DNA of 64,000 nt, taken from Leptolyngbya sp. FACHB-8 (GTDB lineage: Bacteria > Cyanobacteriota > Cyanobacteriia > Elainellales > Elainellaceae). This document shows positions 28,433 to 36,699 of this stretch, piece after piece. Every line of letters starts with the position of its first letter. The first letter of the stretch is position 1. The stretch spans positions 1 through 64,000 of the forward strand of contig NZ_JACJOO010000059.1 in assembly GCF_014695575.1 (NCBI RefSeq), given 5' to 3'. Below the pieces are notes generated by a model, which searched no databases, was not told the origin of the DNA, and saw only the letters and a list, made by a program, of their open reading frames with translations. The position numbers were made by a program, and so were the translations under genes.

Positions 28433-29572
28433 ATGTCTCACGAGGTCAACACCCAGAAACCCATCCTGGATCCTTCCGCCATGGCCGTGGTAGACCCTCT
28501 ACAGGCTCAATTTCTAGAGCCCATACCCGAAGCCGATACGGTGATGGATGAATCCGCCGATGCGGTGATGGATGACGTATTTGAAGACGTAGAGCGGATC
28601 TTGCGGGAAGGTAGCCTCCCCCATGATGTAGCCCCGCCACCGCCACCAAAACCCAGCAATCCGCTGTCGTCTCTAGCCAATAATTTAATTCCCTCATTGC
28701 TGGTCGCCAAACCTGCTCCGCCTGAAGAAACCGCAATCCAGGAGTTGGAAGACCTGGATGTAGATGACCTGGCTGCGATCGCCACCGAAGGAGGCGACCT
28801 CGCGACCCTGGAGCCCTCCACGGCAGAACCGAAAGTTACCCAAAAGTCTTTTGATCAACTGCTGTTAACCCTGGCTAGCATCTCAGTGCTGTTGACCGGG
28901 GGGTTGTGGTTAGTGGCGCAGATTTTCTGGAAGGAGTCTCCCAGGGTCGTATCGACAACCCCTGTGCAGGCCGCAGCCACAGCGACGGTATCCGAGGGCG
29001 ATCGCGAGTTTTTGACTTATATGTCGCGATCGCTGGATGTGATCAATCGCAAAGCCGACCTGGCGAAGGAAAACGCGACCGTTGCGTCGAACAGCCCCAG
29101 CGCCCTACCTGATGTGGCAGTGGCCGGTGGTAACACGACACCCACACCTCCGACCGTATTAGATCGTGTTTACGTTCCGGTGTATCAGAACCCTCCAGGG
29201 AATTCGCCGGCTGCGGTGACGCCGTCTGTTTCTCCTCCCCCGCAAAGGGTGACGGTTGCCCCCATCGCCCCGACAGCTCCAACGGCTCCAGTGGCGGCCC
29301 CATCGGTTGTAGCAGCGGCTCCAACAGCTCCCAGCCCCAGCAGCAGTGCGGTACCCAACATTGCAGGGGCTCCCAGCCATTCGCTGGTGGGCGTGTTGAA
29401 TTTGGGCGATCGCTCAGCCGCTCTCTTCACCATTAACGGCACGACCCAACGCATTGGCCTGGGAGAAATGATCGGGACGAGTGGATGGAGTCTGGTTTCC
29501 GTGAATGGGCAAGAGGCAATTATCCGCCGAAATGGGGAAGTGCGATCGGTCTACACTGGGCAACAGTTCTAA
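28433..29572 (+). CDS. Single-span membrane protein with GspC/PilP-like C-terminus
   Basis: A 379-residue protein starting at MSHEVNTQ (ATG 28433; a GTG lies 12 bases upstream). The cytoplasmic part is acidic and Pro-rich (1-140); one helix follows (about 142-165, LLLTLASISVLLTGGLWLVA), then a short helical segment and a long Pro/Ala/Thr linker. A C-terminal beta domain of about 60 residues (LVGVLNLGDRSAALFTING ending in EVRSVYTGQQF) resembles the homology region of GspC or PilP, pilus/secretion assembly proteins that bind a secretin. This suggests an envelope-spanning role, possibly in type IV pili, but no pil gene is nearby. Confidence 0.6.
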   Translation: MSHEVNTQKPILDPSAMAVVDPLQAQFLEPIPEADTVMDESADAVMDDVFEDVERILREGSLPHDVAPPPPPKPSNPLSSLANNLIPSLLVAKPAPPEETAIQELEDLDVDDLAAIATEGGDLATLEPSTAEPKVTQKSFDQLLLTLASISVLLTGGLWLVAQIFWKESPRVVSTTPVQAAATATVSEGDREFLTYMSRSLDVINRKADLAKENATVASNSPSALPDVAVAGGNTTPTPPTVLDRVYVPVYQNPPGNSPAAVTPSVSPPPQRVTVAPIAPTAPTAPVAAPSVVAAAPTAPSPSSSAVPNIAGAPSHSLVGVLNLGDRSAALFTINGTTQRIGLGEMIGTSGWSLVSVNGQEAIIRRNGEVRSVYTGQQF

Positions 29573-29650
29573 TGGGGTAAGCTAGATTTTTAGTAGATTT
29601 TCTACGAAGAATCAGACTTTCCAGAGACGATACCACCGCGAGGAAACTCT

Positions 29651-30232
29651 ATGGGCCTGTTTGAAGACTTCAGCACCTTTTTGGAGGAGCGCTTGGACGA
29701 GTTTCTGCGGGAGAATCCCCATCTGGAACTGGAAGCTCTGGAGGACAAGCTTCGTAGCCAGGAGGATGAAGTGATTCGTCTGCTGGCAGATTTGCGCTTG
29801 AAGGAAAGACAACTGCAAACGGAAATCCTCAACACAGCCCAGGAAGTGCAGCGCTGGCATGAGCGTGTAGAAAAAGCGCGTAATGCTAATCGGGTTGACC
29901 TGCTTAAACCTGCTGAGGAACGAGAAGCCGCCCTTCTGCGCCAGGGTAATCAATTCTGGGGCCGAATGGAGGGTGTTAAGCAGCGTATTCAGCAGGCTAT
30001 TGAGCTTCAGAAGCAAATCCAGGTCAAGCGCCAAGAGATCAAAACCAAGGTAGCAGAGGCCTATGCCAACCGCTCAACTCAAGCGTTCCAGCAGTCTGAG
30101 CAACAATGGCAAACTATCGGATGGAATCAAGGGTTCTCCCCCTCACCCAGCAGTGCCGATCCTCTCGAGCAAGCTTTCCAGAAGTGGGAAACTGACGACG
30201 AATTAGAGGAACTGAAACGCAAGATGAAGTAA
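29651..30232 (+). CDS. TIGR04376-like conserved cyanobacterial protein
   Basis: A 193-residue, highly charged, mostly helical protein. MGLFEDFSTFLEERLDEFL at the N-terminus and a long coiled coil (about 30-140, EDKLRSQEDEVIRLLADL and EREAALLRQGNQ) match a family I recall as TIGR04376, restricted to cyanobacteria and of unknown function. The C-terminal tail (about 145-193) is low complexity and ends in a basic helix. It lies 78 bases downstream of the pilus-like membrane protein and may be cotranscribed. Confidence 0.75.
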   Translation: MGLFEDFSTFLEERLDEFLRENPHLELEALEDKLRSQEDEVIRLLADLRLKERQLQTEILNTAQEVQRWHERVEKARNANRVDLLKPAEEREAALLRQGNQFWGRMEGVKQRIQQAIELQKQIQVKRQEIKTKVAEAYANRSTQAFQQSEQQWQTIGWNQGFSPSPSSADPLEQAFQKWETDDELEELKRKMK

Positions 30233-30355
30233 ATAGGGCCTCGGTCTTTAAGTTTTGCCTATGCCTATTGTTGTACGCGTGGAACACAAGAAAGCCCTTA
30301 ACGCGAACGTAGATCGTGTAGGCCGAACCTTAATAGCAGACAAAAAAATAAAACT

Positions 30356-30403
30356 AACCTGAGTTCGGGTTAAGGGCTTTTGAGCTTATCCCGAATTGAG
30401 GTT
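30356..30403. repeat. Family B internal-deletion derivative (48 bp) with 6-bp duplication
   Basis: Only the two terminal repeats of family B remain (AACCTGAGTTCGGGTTAAGG and its imperfect complement GCTTATCCCGAATTGAGGTT), joined by a few bases. Exact 6-bp direct repeats AAAACT flank it (30350-30355, 30404-30409). About 76 bp of the 124-bp unit are missing. Confidence 0.7.
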
Positions 30404-30471
30404 AAAACTACCTCCAAAACCCAATTTTTTTGTTATTGGAGCTTCGCCCCAACAACGAAAAATTTGAGTTT

Positions 30472-30560
30472 TATAGCAATGTGTAAGTGCGTTAAGTACG
30501 GTGGTGTGGGGCACTTCGTGCCCCACACCACCGTACTTAATCAACCCGCACAGCGCTATA
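30472..30560. repeat. Hairpin family C copy
   Basis: An 89-bp palindrome starting TATAGC and ending GCGCTATA. The core GTTAAGTACGGTGGTGTGGG and its complement are perfect around GGCACTTCGTGCC. Confidence 0.75.
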
Positions 30561-30670
30561 GAGGTTTTGTTCTTTAGTAAGCGGTTAAAGAAGTTCGATA
30601 AAAAAGCTGTACTCCAAAGCAAAGTACAGCGGTCTGGACGTAACCCTATGGAGATAAGAAGGACAAAGAC

Positions 30671-30796
30671 TTAAGGAATAGGGGATTCTGCTGGAGGTAC
30701 GACAGGAGACTCATCAGGATCGACATCATTCGCTTCGCAGGCTCCCAGAATGGCAACCAGGCCTACAGCCATGAGTAAACCAATGAGCTTCTTCAT
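30671..30796 (-). CDS. Small lipoprotein (41 residues)
   Basis: An open frame of 41 codons plus TAA reading MKKLIGLLMAVGLVAILGAC then an acidic, Pro-rich tail (EANDVDPDESPVVPPAESP). The basic start, hydrophobic core and LGAC lipobox (cysteine at 20) are a textbook lipoprotein signal, leaving a mature peptide of about 22 residues with a lipid anchor. No good ribosome site is visible before the ATG, so translation needs confirmation. Similar tiny lipoproteins (entericidin-like) occur in many bacteria, but I cannot assign this one to a family. Confidence 0.65.
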   Translation of the reverse strand: MKKLIGLLMAVGLVAILGACEANDVDPDESPVVPPAESPIP

Positions 30797-30908
30797 ACAA
30801 GGAACCCCTATACTGACATCTTTTAAGGCAATTCTAAAGCCGCGTCAAAATCATCACATACTACTTGAGTCAGACCCATTGCCATCTTTTGGCATACAGT
30901 CACTGTTC

Positions 30909-30977
30909 CAAAACTTTCAATTTGTGTTGTGGGTGGGGTGCTTCGCACCCCACCCACAACACAAATTGAAAGTTTTG
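30909..30977. repeat. Long perfect hairpin
   Basis: 33-bp perfect arms (30909-30941 and 30945-30977) with TTC loop; the tip GGGGTGC-TTC-GCACCCC resembles that at 11405-11449. Confidence 0.7.
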
Positions 30978-30995
30978 ACACTTTGTAATCCACAA

Positions 30996-31078
30996 AACCT
31001 AAGCTCGGGTTAAGGCCTTTTTGATGTGCGATCTCCGCACACCAAAAAAGGCAGTTAAGCTTATTTCGAATTGGGGTC
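30996..31078. repeat. Degenerate family B copy
   Basis: Begins AACCTAAGCTCGGGTTAAGG and ends GCTTATTTCGAATTGGGGTC, with one remaining hairpin (TTTTTGATGTGCG... CGCACACCAAAAAAG). Confidence 0.6.
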
Positions 31079-31155
31079 ACAAATCCGAGTTTGCTATTCC
31101 TGATATCCTATTTAATGCGGTAAGAGTTATCAGGGATTGAGATAAGGCATTCTCA

Positions 31156-31818
31156 TCAGTGCTTCATAGCCAGGGTAATGCCATCAGAAACAGGCAACAT
31201 GCAAACCGTCACACGATTATCCTGATACAGTTTTTGGTTGAAGGTGCGAATTGCCTCAGTGCTAGGTTCATGGTTACTGGGCTCGATGACTTGACCTGAC
31301 CAGAGGACATTATCCACAGCAATTACCCCACCCGATCGCACGAGCTGAATCGATCGCTCAAAGTAATTCCAATAATTCAGCTTATCGGCATCAATAAAGA
31401 CAAAGTCAAAGGTGCCAGCGGCTCCCTCGGCTAGAAGGGTATCCAGAGTGTCGAGGGCAGGCGCAATACGCAGGTCGATTTTATGGGAAACGTTTGCTTT
31501 TTCCCAGTAGCGACGGGCGATCGCCGTAAACTCCTCACTCACATCACAAGCAATCAGCTGACCATCGTCCGGCAGAGCCAGGGCTACCGATAGAGAGCTG
31601 TACCCTGTAAATACGCCAATTTCCAAGGCTTTGCGAACCCCTAACAACCGCACTAAAAACCCAAGGAACTGCCCCTCGTCAGGCGTCACCTGCATCATCT
31701 GCTGAGGATGCTGTGCCGTCTCCTGCCGCAACTGCTGCAAAACATCCGCCTCCTTTAAGGAAACGGAGAGGAGATATTCATGAAGTTCCGAACTGAGCCC
31801 TAAAGATTTATTTGCCAT
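31156..31818 (-). CDS. Class I SAM-dependent O-methyltransferase
   Basis: A 220-residue enzyme of the caffeoyl-CoA/catechol O-methyltransferase type (PF01596). The SAM loop is KALEIGVFTGYSSLSVA, the metal-site acid lies in FDFVFIDADKLNYWNY, and VDNVLWSG follows. The family methylates vicinal hydroxyls of phenolic compounds using Mg; a cyanobacterial homologue accepts caffeate-type substrates in vitro. The natural substrate here is unknown. It is transcribed alone. Confidence 0.9.
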   Translation of the reverse strand: MANKSLGLSSELHEYLLSVSLKEADVLQQLRQETAQHPQQMMQVTPDEGQFLGFLVRLLGVRKALEIGVFTGYSSLSVALALPDDGQLIACDVSEEFTAIARRYWEKANVSHKIDLRIAPALDTLDTLLAEGAAGTFDFVFIDADKLNYWNYFERSIQLVRSGGVIAVDNVLWSGQVIEPSNHEPSTEAIRTFNQKLYQDNRVTVCMLPVSDGITLAMKH

Positions 31819-31899
31819 AACAGTAAGGGATTAGGCCATCGTTTACTGTTGAGGTTACAGCATCCTCAGTCAGCTACTCACATCTTGCAACTTTCTAAA

Positions 31900-31963
31900 A
31901 CCGAACCCAGAACCATTATTTTTTCATTGCTTCGCGACAAAAAACAATGGTTCTGGGTTCGGT
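31900..31963. repeat. Intergenic hairpin
   Basis: 18-bp arms (ACCGAACCCAGAACCATT and complement) with an imperfect inner stem around a GCTTCGC tip. It lies between two divergent genes and so probably near their promoters. Confidence 0.55.
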
Positions 31964-32011
31964 ACAAAATCTGAGTTTAGAGTATTGATAATCCCGTTGC
32001 CCCTATGAATT

Positions 32012-32917
32012 ATGGCTGTCATTTATGATCTTGAACACATCACGACGTATCGCTATGCCAATCCAGTAACCTTTGGTGAACACCGTGCTATTTTTCTGCC
32101 AAGTTTAGGTTACGCGGGACGAACGTTAAGCTATTCCCTGGAAACGAATATTCCTGCCAAAACCCGGTGGTTAATGGATACGTTGTCTAACAATGTAGCC
32201 GTGCTGGAATTTAGCGAACCTGCCACAGAATTGCAGGTTACCTGCCGAGTTCGAGGAGAGCACCATGGGATTCGGGCGATCGACGACTTCCCTCTCGAAA
32301 CCCGTGCCGAAGAAGTACCCGTTCAATACACCCCTGATGAATGGGTGGATCTCTCGGCATTCATGCGTCCCCATGCTGAAGACCCGGATGGTAGCTTGGC
32401 CGCCTGGTCCAAAAGCTTCGTTGCAGGCGATCAAGACGATACCCTCGATGTCTTGCAACGCATGATGGACGCGATTAACGAAACCTTGACCTACCAGACC
32501 CGTGAGGTAGAGGGCACACAATCCCCTAGCGAAACGCTGCGGTTGAAATCAGGCACCTGCCGAGATTATGCCTGGCTGATGATTGAATCACTCCGACGCC
32601 TGGGTTTTGCCTGTCGCTTCGTTAGCGGCTATCTCTATGATGCTGCACTGGATGGTGGCGAGGTCGGGATGACCGGGTCAGGAGCAACCCATGCTTGGCT
32701 CCAGGTTTATCTTCCGGGGGCAGGATGGCGAGCCTATGACCCGACGAACCGTATTACCGCAGGCTATGACTTGATTCGTGTGGCGATCGCCCGCCATCCT
32801 GCTCAGGTCATTCCCCTGGCCGGCTCCTGGTTTGGCAATACCGAAGATTATCTGGGCATGGATGTGAAAGTAACCATTCGCAAACTAGGCACCATTCCCG
32901 ATTTTGACGCACTTTAA
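32012..32917 (+). CDS. Transglutaminase-like cysteine peptidase family protein
   Basis: A 301-residue protein with an N-terminal beta domain (Bact_transglu_N, residues 1-85, VIYDLEHITTYRYANPV) and a C-terminal transglutaminase-like core. The triad is visible: Cys in SGTCRDYAWLM (about 184), His in GATHAWLQVYL (about 227), Asp in WRAYDPTN (about 242). There is no signal peptide. Members act as peptidases or amidases; the substrate is unknown. A hairpin follows 12 bases after the stop. Confidence 0.9.
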   Translation: MAVIYDLEHITTYRYANPVTFGEHRAIFLPSLGYAGRTLSYSLETNIPAKTRWLMDTLSNNVAVLEFSEPATELQVTCRVRGEHHGIRAIDDFPLETRAEEVPVQYTPDEWVDLSAFMRPHAEDPDGSLAAWSKSFVAGDQDDTLDVLQRMMDAINETLTYQTREVEGTQSPSETLRLKSGTCRDYAWLMIESLRRLGFACRFVSGYLYDAALDGGEVGMTGSGATHAWLQVYLPGAGWRAYDPTNRITAGYDLIRVAIARHPAQVIPLAGSWFGNTEDYLGMDVKVTIRKLGTIPDFDAL

Positions 32918-32928
32918 CGGGGGGGCAT

Positions 32929-32979
32929 CCCACTTTTGTAAGTGAAGCGGGCGTTGCCCGCTTCACTTACAAAAGTGGG
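32929..32979. repeat. Hairpin after the transglutaminase gene
   Basis: Perfect 24-bp arms with GTT loop (32929-32952, 32956-32979). An outer complementary pair, GGGGGGCATCCCACTTTTG and CAAAAGTGGAATGCACCCC, suggests it sits inside an older palindrome. It may act as a terminator. Confidence 0.6.
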
Positions 32980-33104
32980 TTTCCAACGTTGCAAAAGTGG
33001 AATGCACCCCTTGAACGGGGTGTTTCGGAAGTAGAACTTACGGAACAACAACCTCTCAACATCGACGGGTATGGCCAATTAGCTTGACCTGTCATGATAG
33101 AACT

Positions 33105-34688
33105 ATGAACACGTTGCATTGCCTCAACCCGCATTGTCAAACCGAGAACCCCGTCGGGGCAAATTTTTGCTATCGATGCGGTATGCCTTTTCTGTTGAGA
33201 GGGCGGTATCAGTGCGATCGCACCCTTGGCCAAGGTGGATTTGGGCGTACCTATTTGGTCAATGACACCTACCGGGGCAACACCATCGTTGTGGTTAAGC
33301 AGTTCATTCCCAATACCAGCCTGCGTAAGGGTGGTAGCAATTTAGAAAAAGCGCTCCGCCTGTTTGAGCAAGAATCTGAGCGGCTTTTACAGTTGGATCA
33401 GCACCCACAGATCCCCACGTTATTTGAGGCTTTTGAGGCAAATAACAGCCATTATTTGGTGCAGCAATTCATTGAAGGGCGAACGTTGGCCGACCTGCTC
33501 ACGCGTCTAGGTAAACCCTTCGACGAGACGCAAATTCGATCGGTTTTGCTTAATTTGCTACCAGTTCTTCAGTTCATCCACAGCCAGAATATTATCCACC
33601 GAGACATCAAACCTGAAAATGTGATTCGGCGCAGCAGTGATAAACGCCTGGTGTTGATTGATTTTGGGGCTGCGAAGGCAGCGACTATTACACTGATGGG
33701 GGAAACAGGCACCACAATTGGTAGCACAGGGTATGCAGCCCCTGAACAAATTTATGGCAAAGCGGTTTTTGCCAGCGATCTCTATAGCTTGGGGGTGATG
33801 TGCCTGCATCTCCTGACCCAGGTCAAGCCTTCTGAACTGTATGACCCGATGGAGGGAATTTTGATCTGGCGGCAGTTTCTCGGTGGGCGTCAGATTAGCC
33901 CTGGGCTCGCTGCAGTGTTAGACAGAATGACTCAAAGCCTCGTGAAGGATCGTTATCCCTCAGCCCAGCATGCCCTGCGAGAATTACTGCAACATACGAA
34001 GACAACCCGGCAAAAAGCACCCTCGCTGGTGAAAGCCACTCCTGCGGCTCAATCACTACCAAATTCAGTCCCCGCCGGGAGGCTAGTACAAGCAGGCCGA
34101 GGGGAGCGATCGCCCACATTCCCCGCCGTTCAACCAAAAACCCCTGCATTTAATGTGAATCAGCTAGCCTCAGAGTGCGGGATCGATTACCAAAAACTGA
34201 AGGAATTGCTAGAAGCGGGAAAATGGAAAGAGGCAGACTGGGAAACCAACTGGCGCATGCTGCAAGCGGTCGGTCGCAAGGAAGACGACTTTGTTCGGCC
34301 CAAGGAGCTACAGAACTTTCCCTGTCAGGATTTGAGCACAATTGACGGACTTTGGACACACTACAGCCAGGGACGGTTTGGGTTTAGCGTACAGCGACAG
34401 ATCTATTTGGATTGTGGCGGAATCCCGGACGGCCCCCCTCCGACGGATCACGATCATGCGGTCTGGCAGGCTTTTGGCGATCGTGTCGGCTGGCGACAAC
34501 ATGGGCAGTGGTTGGAATATTCGAAGCTAAGCCCCTCTCTGGCATTACCCTCAGGGTGTTTTCCGCTGGGGTTTTCCTGGGGTGGGTGGCCCGCAGGGTT
34601 CGCCTGTGTAGGGGGCATGTGGGCAACAAAGTTACTGCATTGCTGGGTGTTTTTGTTTGCGCGAATCGGGCGATGCAGTGTTCGTTAA
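33105..34688 (+). CDS. Zinc-ribbon serine/threonine kinase with GUN4 domain (copy 1)
   Basis: 527 residues starting at MNTLHCLNPHC (ATG 33105). A four-cysteine ribbon (Cys6, 11, 22, 25) precedes a Hanks-type kinase domain: glycine loop LGQGGFGRTYL, lysine in VVVKQF, catalytic Asp167 in HRDIKPEN, LIDFGAAK, and GYAAPEQ. A linker leads to a C-terminal GUN4 domain (from about 350, LASECGIDYQKLKELL... WKEADWETNWRML), which binds porphyrins in stand-alone GUN4. The last 45 residues are unusually Gly/Trp-rich and hydrophobic (GFSWGGWPAGFACVGGMW), possibly a membrane-contact tail. It is 42% or so diverged by eye from copy 2 at 40827. Inferred role: coupling tetrapyrrole status to phosphorylation. Confidence 0.88.
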   Translation: MNTLHCLNPHCQTENPVGANFCYRCGMPFLLRGRYQCDRTLGQGGFGRTYLVNDTYRGNTIVVVKQFIPNTSLRKGGSNLEKALRLFEQESERLLQLDQHPQIPTLFEAFEANNSHYLVQQFIEGRTLADLLTRLGKPFDETQIRSVLLNLLPVLQFIHSQNIIHRDIKPENVIRRSSDKRLVLIDFGAAKAATITLMGETGTTIGSTGYAAPEQIYGKAVFASDLYSLGVMCLHLLTQVKPSELYDPMEGILIWRQFLGGRQISPGLAAVLDRMTQSLVKDRYPSAQHALRELLQHTKTTRQKAPSLVKATPAAQSLPNSVPAGRLVQAGRGERSPTFPAVQPKTPAFNVNQLASECGIDYQKLKELLEAGKWKEADWETNWRMLQAVGRKEDDFVRPKELQNFPCQDLSTIDGLWTHYSQGRFGFSVQRQIYLDCGGIPDGPPPTDHDHAVWQAFGDRVGWRQHGQWLEYSKLSPSLALPSGCFPLGFSWGGWPAGFACVGGMWATKLLHCWVFLFARIGRCSVR

Positions 34689-34708
34689 ATCGGCTTGCGC
34701 CCTTTGCT

Positions 34709-35407
34709 TTAACAATACGGAGTCACATCCTCCCCACAATCATCCGCTAAGTAGGATAGCGCTCTAAACCGCAGCCCTACCAGTTGCTCATAAAGAGGGT
34801 TGAGCTTACACATAGGGGGAATGTGAACAAGCTTGCGGCCAAAAAGCACCACATCCCGCTCAAAGGGACATTGGGGCGGAATCAGTTTGCACAGGAAGCG
34901 AGCCAGGCGGGGATCGTGGATTTCCAGTTCATCTAGCCACTGTTGCACAGGCTTTAAAACTGGGCGGTAGTGATGTTCATCGGCATCCGCTGAAAAGGAA
35001 GCGACAGAAGTTGCCGTAGCAGTTTTTGCCGGGTAAAGGGTTGCCCGTAGGGATTCCAGAATGGTTTCGTCAAGTTGTAGTAGTGTGCAATATTGGTGCA
35101 GCAACACATCCTCGGGCTCAGAATACACCCCATCCACGATCGCCACCATCACAGCAGTTCGTAGAAAGTTTTCGGCCATCGTCCGATCCTGCCCAATGAC
35201 AGCAGCTACTTCCTGAGGGGAAAGGGTAGTGGCTGAGTCAAGGGTAACTTTCGGGGCTGGCTCCAGCTCATTGAGGCTTGTGATCAGGTCTTGTTCTTCA
35301 GGATCAAAATGACCATCGGCCCAGGCGATCGCCAGCAGCCCTTGTAACCAGACGGCGATCTGCTCTTGAGTGTAGAGAGATTTAACAGTGCCAGTCATAA
35401 ACATCAT
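34709..35407 (-). CDS. TerB-like domain fused to Mo-dependent nitrogenase C-terminal domain
   Basis: A 232-residue protein. The N-terminal half (residues 14-125: IAVWLQGLLAIAWADGHFDPEEQDLITSL and VDGVYSEPEDVLLHQYC) has two helical repeats with acidic loops, as in TerB/DjlA-type domains. The C-terminal 85 residues (VQQWLDELEIHDPRLARFLCKLIPPQCPFERD ending in DCGEDVTPYC) match the Mo-nitro_C domain, first seen at the end of a nitrogenase-associated protein and widespread alone in cyanobacteria. It has four conserved cysteines. Function unknown; no nitrogenase gene is in the window. The start is one of three close ATGs. It is convergent with the kinase, with a 20-base gap. Confidence 0.75.
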   Translation of the reverse strand: MMFMTGTVKSLYTQEQIAVWLQGLLAIAWADGHFDPEEQDLITSLNELEPAPKVTLDSATTLSPQEVAAVIGQDRTMAENFLRTAVMVAIVDGVYSEPEDVLLHQYCTLLQLDETILESLRATLYPAKTATATSVASFSADADEHHYRPVLKPVQQWLDELEIHDPRLARFLCKLIPPQCPFERDVVLFGRKLVHIPPMCKLNPLYEQLVGLRFRALSYLADDCGEDVTPYC

Positions 35408-35986
35408 TCAATCAGCAGGTTGTAGAAACTCCTAACGGGAGTATGTTTCTTCAATCTTAACTAGCGCGAAGGAATAACCTTGTTCGGTTCTACACCCAAA
35501 CCAAACTCAGCGTCCAGAAAATTCCCTCTTTATTAAGTTCACTTTCGTAGCACATGGGGAACTCCGACTACTCTAGAACGATTTTTCAGCTGTCATGGTT
35601 CGTACCTAAAGGGTAGAAAAATTATTTCTTTGAACTGATTGTTGAGCTCGTTTATTCAACAACCGCTTCGAAACCCTTGATTTTGTGTACAACGAACCTA
35701 CAGAGAGCACGGAGCCTGAGAAGATCTGTCCAGAGTATTGCGAATACAAGGGCGTATTTTAAAGCTGATTGGAGGGGTTATTTTTTATGTGCTTTGCATA
35801 CGAAAAAACAACTTCTAACCCCAATATTTCAGCACACCAATTGTGGCCGATAGGATGTGGCCGACGAAGCCCGCTACATTTCACCGGTCAAGGCCAGTAT
35901 GGTCAGGTACTCGTTTGTTCTGACGAAAATGACTGTGAAGGCGGTGCGGATACCGTACACTAATGGGGATCTAAGAGGAGGTGCCT
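35408..35986. other. Gene-free stretch with decayed repeats
   Basis: It contains an eroded family X piece (about 35650-35745: CGAAACCCTTGATTTTGTG and CTGTCCAGAGTATTG) and a small hairpin (35777-35816, GGTTATTTTTTATGTGCTTTGC) resembling those at 45843-46000 and 63456-63500. The final 40 bases hold the strong ribosome site of the next gene. Confidence 0.5.
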
Positions 35987-36355
35987 GTGTCGCTACAAGA
36001 ATTGTTGCTGTTGTTAACCTCAATCTTGATTGGAGTAGCGGGCCAGTTTTTCCTGAAATTAGGGGCTCTGAAGTTAGGAAAAGCTGAAGTCAGTAACGCT
36101 GTGGAGCAAATTCTGAAAATTGCTACCACTCCTGAGCTGGTCACGGGACTGGCCTGTTACGGGCTGGCATCTATTGCTTACATTTTAGTTTTGACCCGAG
36201 TCAAGCTCAGCGTTGTAGGGCCTGCTGTTGCTCTAAGCTATGTGTTTTCAGTCTTACTGGGCTACTTCATCTTCAAAGAACCCCTACCGACCCTGCGTAT
36301 CGTCGGATTGGGCTTCATCATGGCTGGGGTTGTTATGGTGATTTCTCCCAAGTAA
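35987..36355 (+). CDS. Small EamA/SMR-like four-helix transporter
   Basis: 122 residues, GTG start preceded by AGGAGG five bases upstream; an earlier GTG overlaps the ribosome site and is unlikely. Four membrane helices, with GQFFLKLGALKLG in helix 1 and VVGPAVALSYVFSVLLGYFIFKE in helix 3, as in half-size drug/metabolite exporters (EmrE, ArnE-like). These work as dimers, often moving lipid-linked sugars or cations. Substrate unknown. Confidence 0.78.
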   Translation: MSLQELLLLLTSILIGVAGQFFLKLGALKLGKAEVSNAVEQILKIATTPELVTGLACYGLASIAYILVLTRVKLSVVGPAVALSYVFSVLLGYFIFKEPLPTLRIVGLGFIMAGVVMVISPK

Positions 36356-36358
36356 ACC

Positions 36359-36622
36359 AACCTCAATTCGAGACAAGCCCAAGTGTCCCTTTTGGCGGGC
36401 GCAAACTACACACCAAAAGGGACTTTTTCGAGGGACACACAAGGTGTGCCCAGCAATTCTCAGTATGGGCCTCAAAGCCAAGAGTTCACGCCCTACGGGC
36501 GTGAACTCTTGGCTTTGAGGCCCGAAAACCGCGCGCCTTCGGCGCGCGGTTTTCGGGCCTGATTTCAAAATGAGAATTGCTGAGGTGTGCCCCTCGAAAA
36601 AGCCTTAGCCCGAACTCAGGGT
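36359..36622. repeat. Family B copy interrupted by a family A insertion
   Basis: The family B ends AACCTCAATTCGAGACAAGC and CTTAGCCCGAACTCAGGGT enclose a degenerate first hairpin and a second hairpin split by the family A element at 36451-36582. Removing that element and one 9-bp duplication leaves 123 bp, almost exactly the 124-bp size of intact family B. The insertion point is the loop of the second hairpin. Confidence 0.75.
36451..36582. repeat. Hairpin element family A, complete, with 9-bp target duplication
   Basis: A 132-bp element with perfect 12-bp terminal inverted repeats CAGCAATTCTCA/TGAGAATTGCTG, flanked by exact AGGTGTGCC repeats (36442-36450, 36583-36591). Internally it is the reverse complement of the 55-179 copy, with the same two hairpins; it keeps 7 bp that copy lacks at one end. 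Confidence 0.8.
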
Positions 36623-36638
36623 AAAACAAGCAGTAATC

Positions 36639-36699
36639 ATTTCGATCAGGATTGAGGGCATAGAACCTAAAGCTTTATACCCTCAATCCTGATCGAAAT
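36639..36699. repeat. Intergenic hairpin before the caspase-fold gene
   Basis: 20-bp perfect arms (ATTTCGATCAGGATTGAGGG and complement) with a 21-base loop. It lies 120 bases before the next start, near the probable promoter. Confidence 0.55.

Larger units (their letters stand above)
30233..30670. other. Repeat-rich gene-free stretch
   Basis: It contains the 48-bp family B derivative (30356-30403), an imperfect hairpin at 30411-30470 (CCAATTTTTTTGTTATTGG region) and the family C copy (30472-30560). No coding sequence is supported; apparent open frames are the hairpins themselves. Confidence 0.55.
30797..31155. other. Gene-free stretch between lipoprotein and O-methyltransferase
   Basis: It holds the long hairpin at 30909-30977 and the degenerate family B copy at 30996-31078. 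Nothing else recognised. Confidence 0.5.

Noticed and set aside
30386-30622. Open frames through the hairpins near 30.4-30.6 kb
   Set aside because: The encoded peptides are simply translations of family B/C palindromes and recur in other copies (for example 40598-40855 and 63194-63382).
34540-34688. Suspected frameshift at the end of kinase copy 1
   Set aside because: The tail looks odd (Gly/Trp-rich), but the frame stays open and ends in a LFARIGRCSV-type segment similar to the ends of other GUN4 kinases, so no frameshift is needed.
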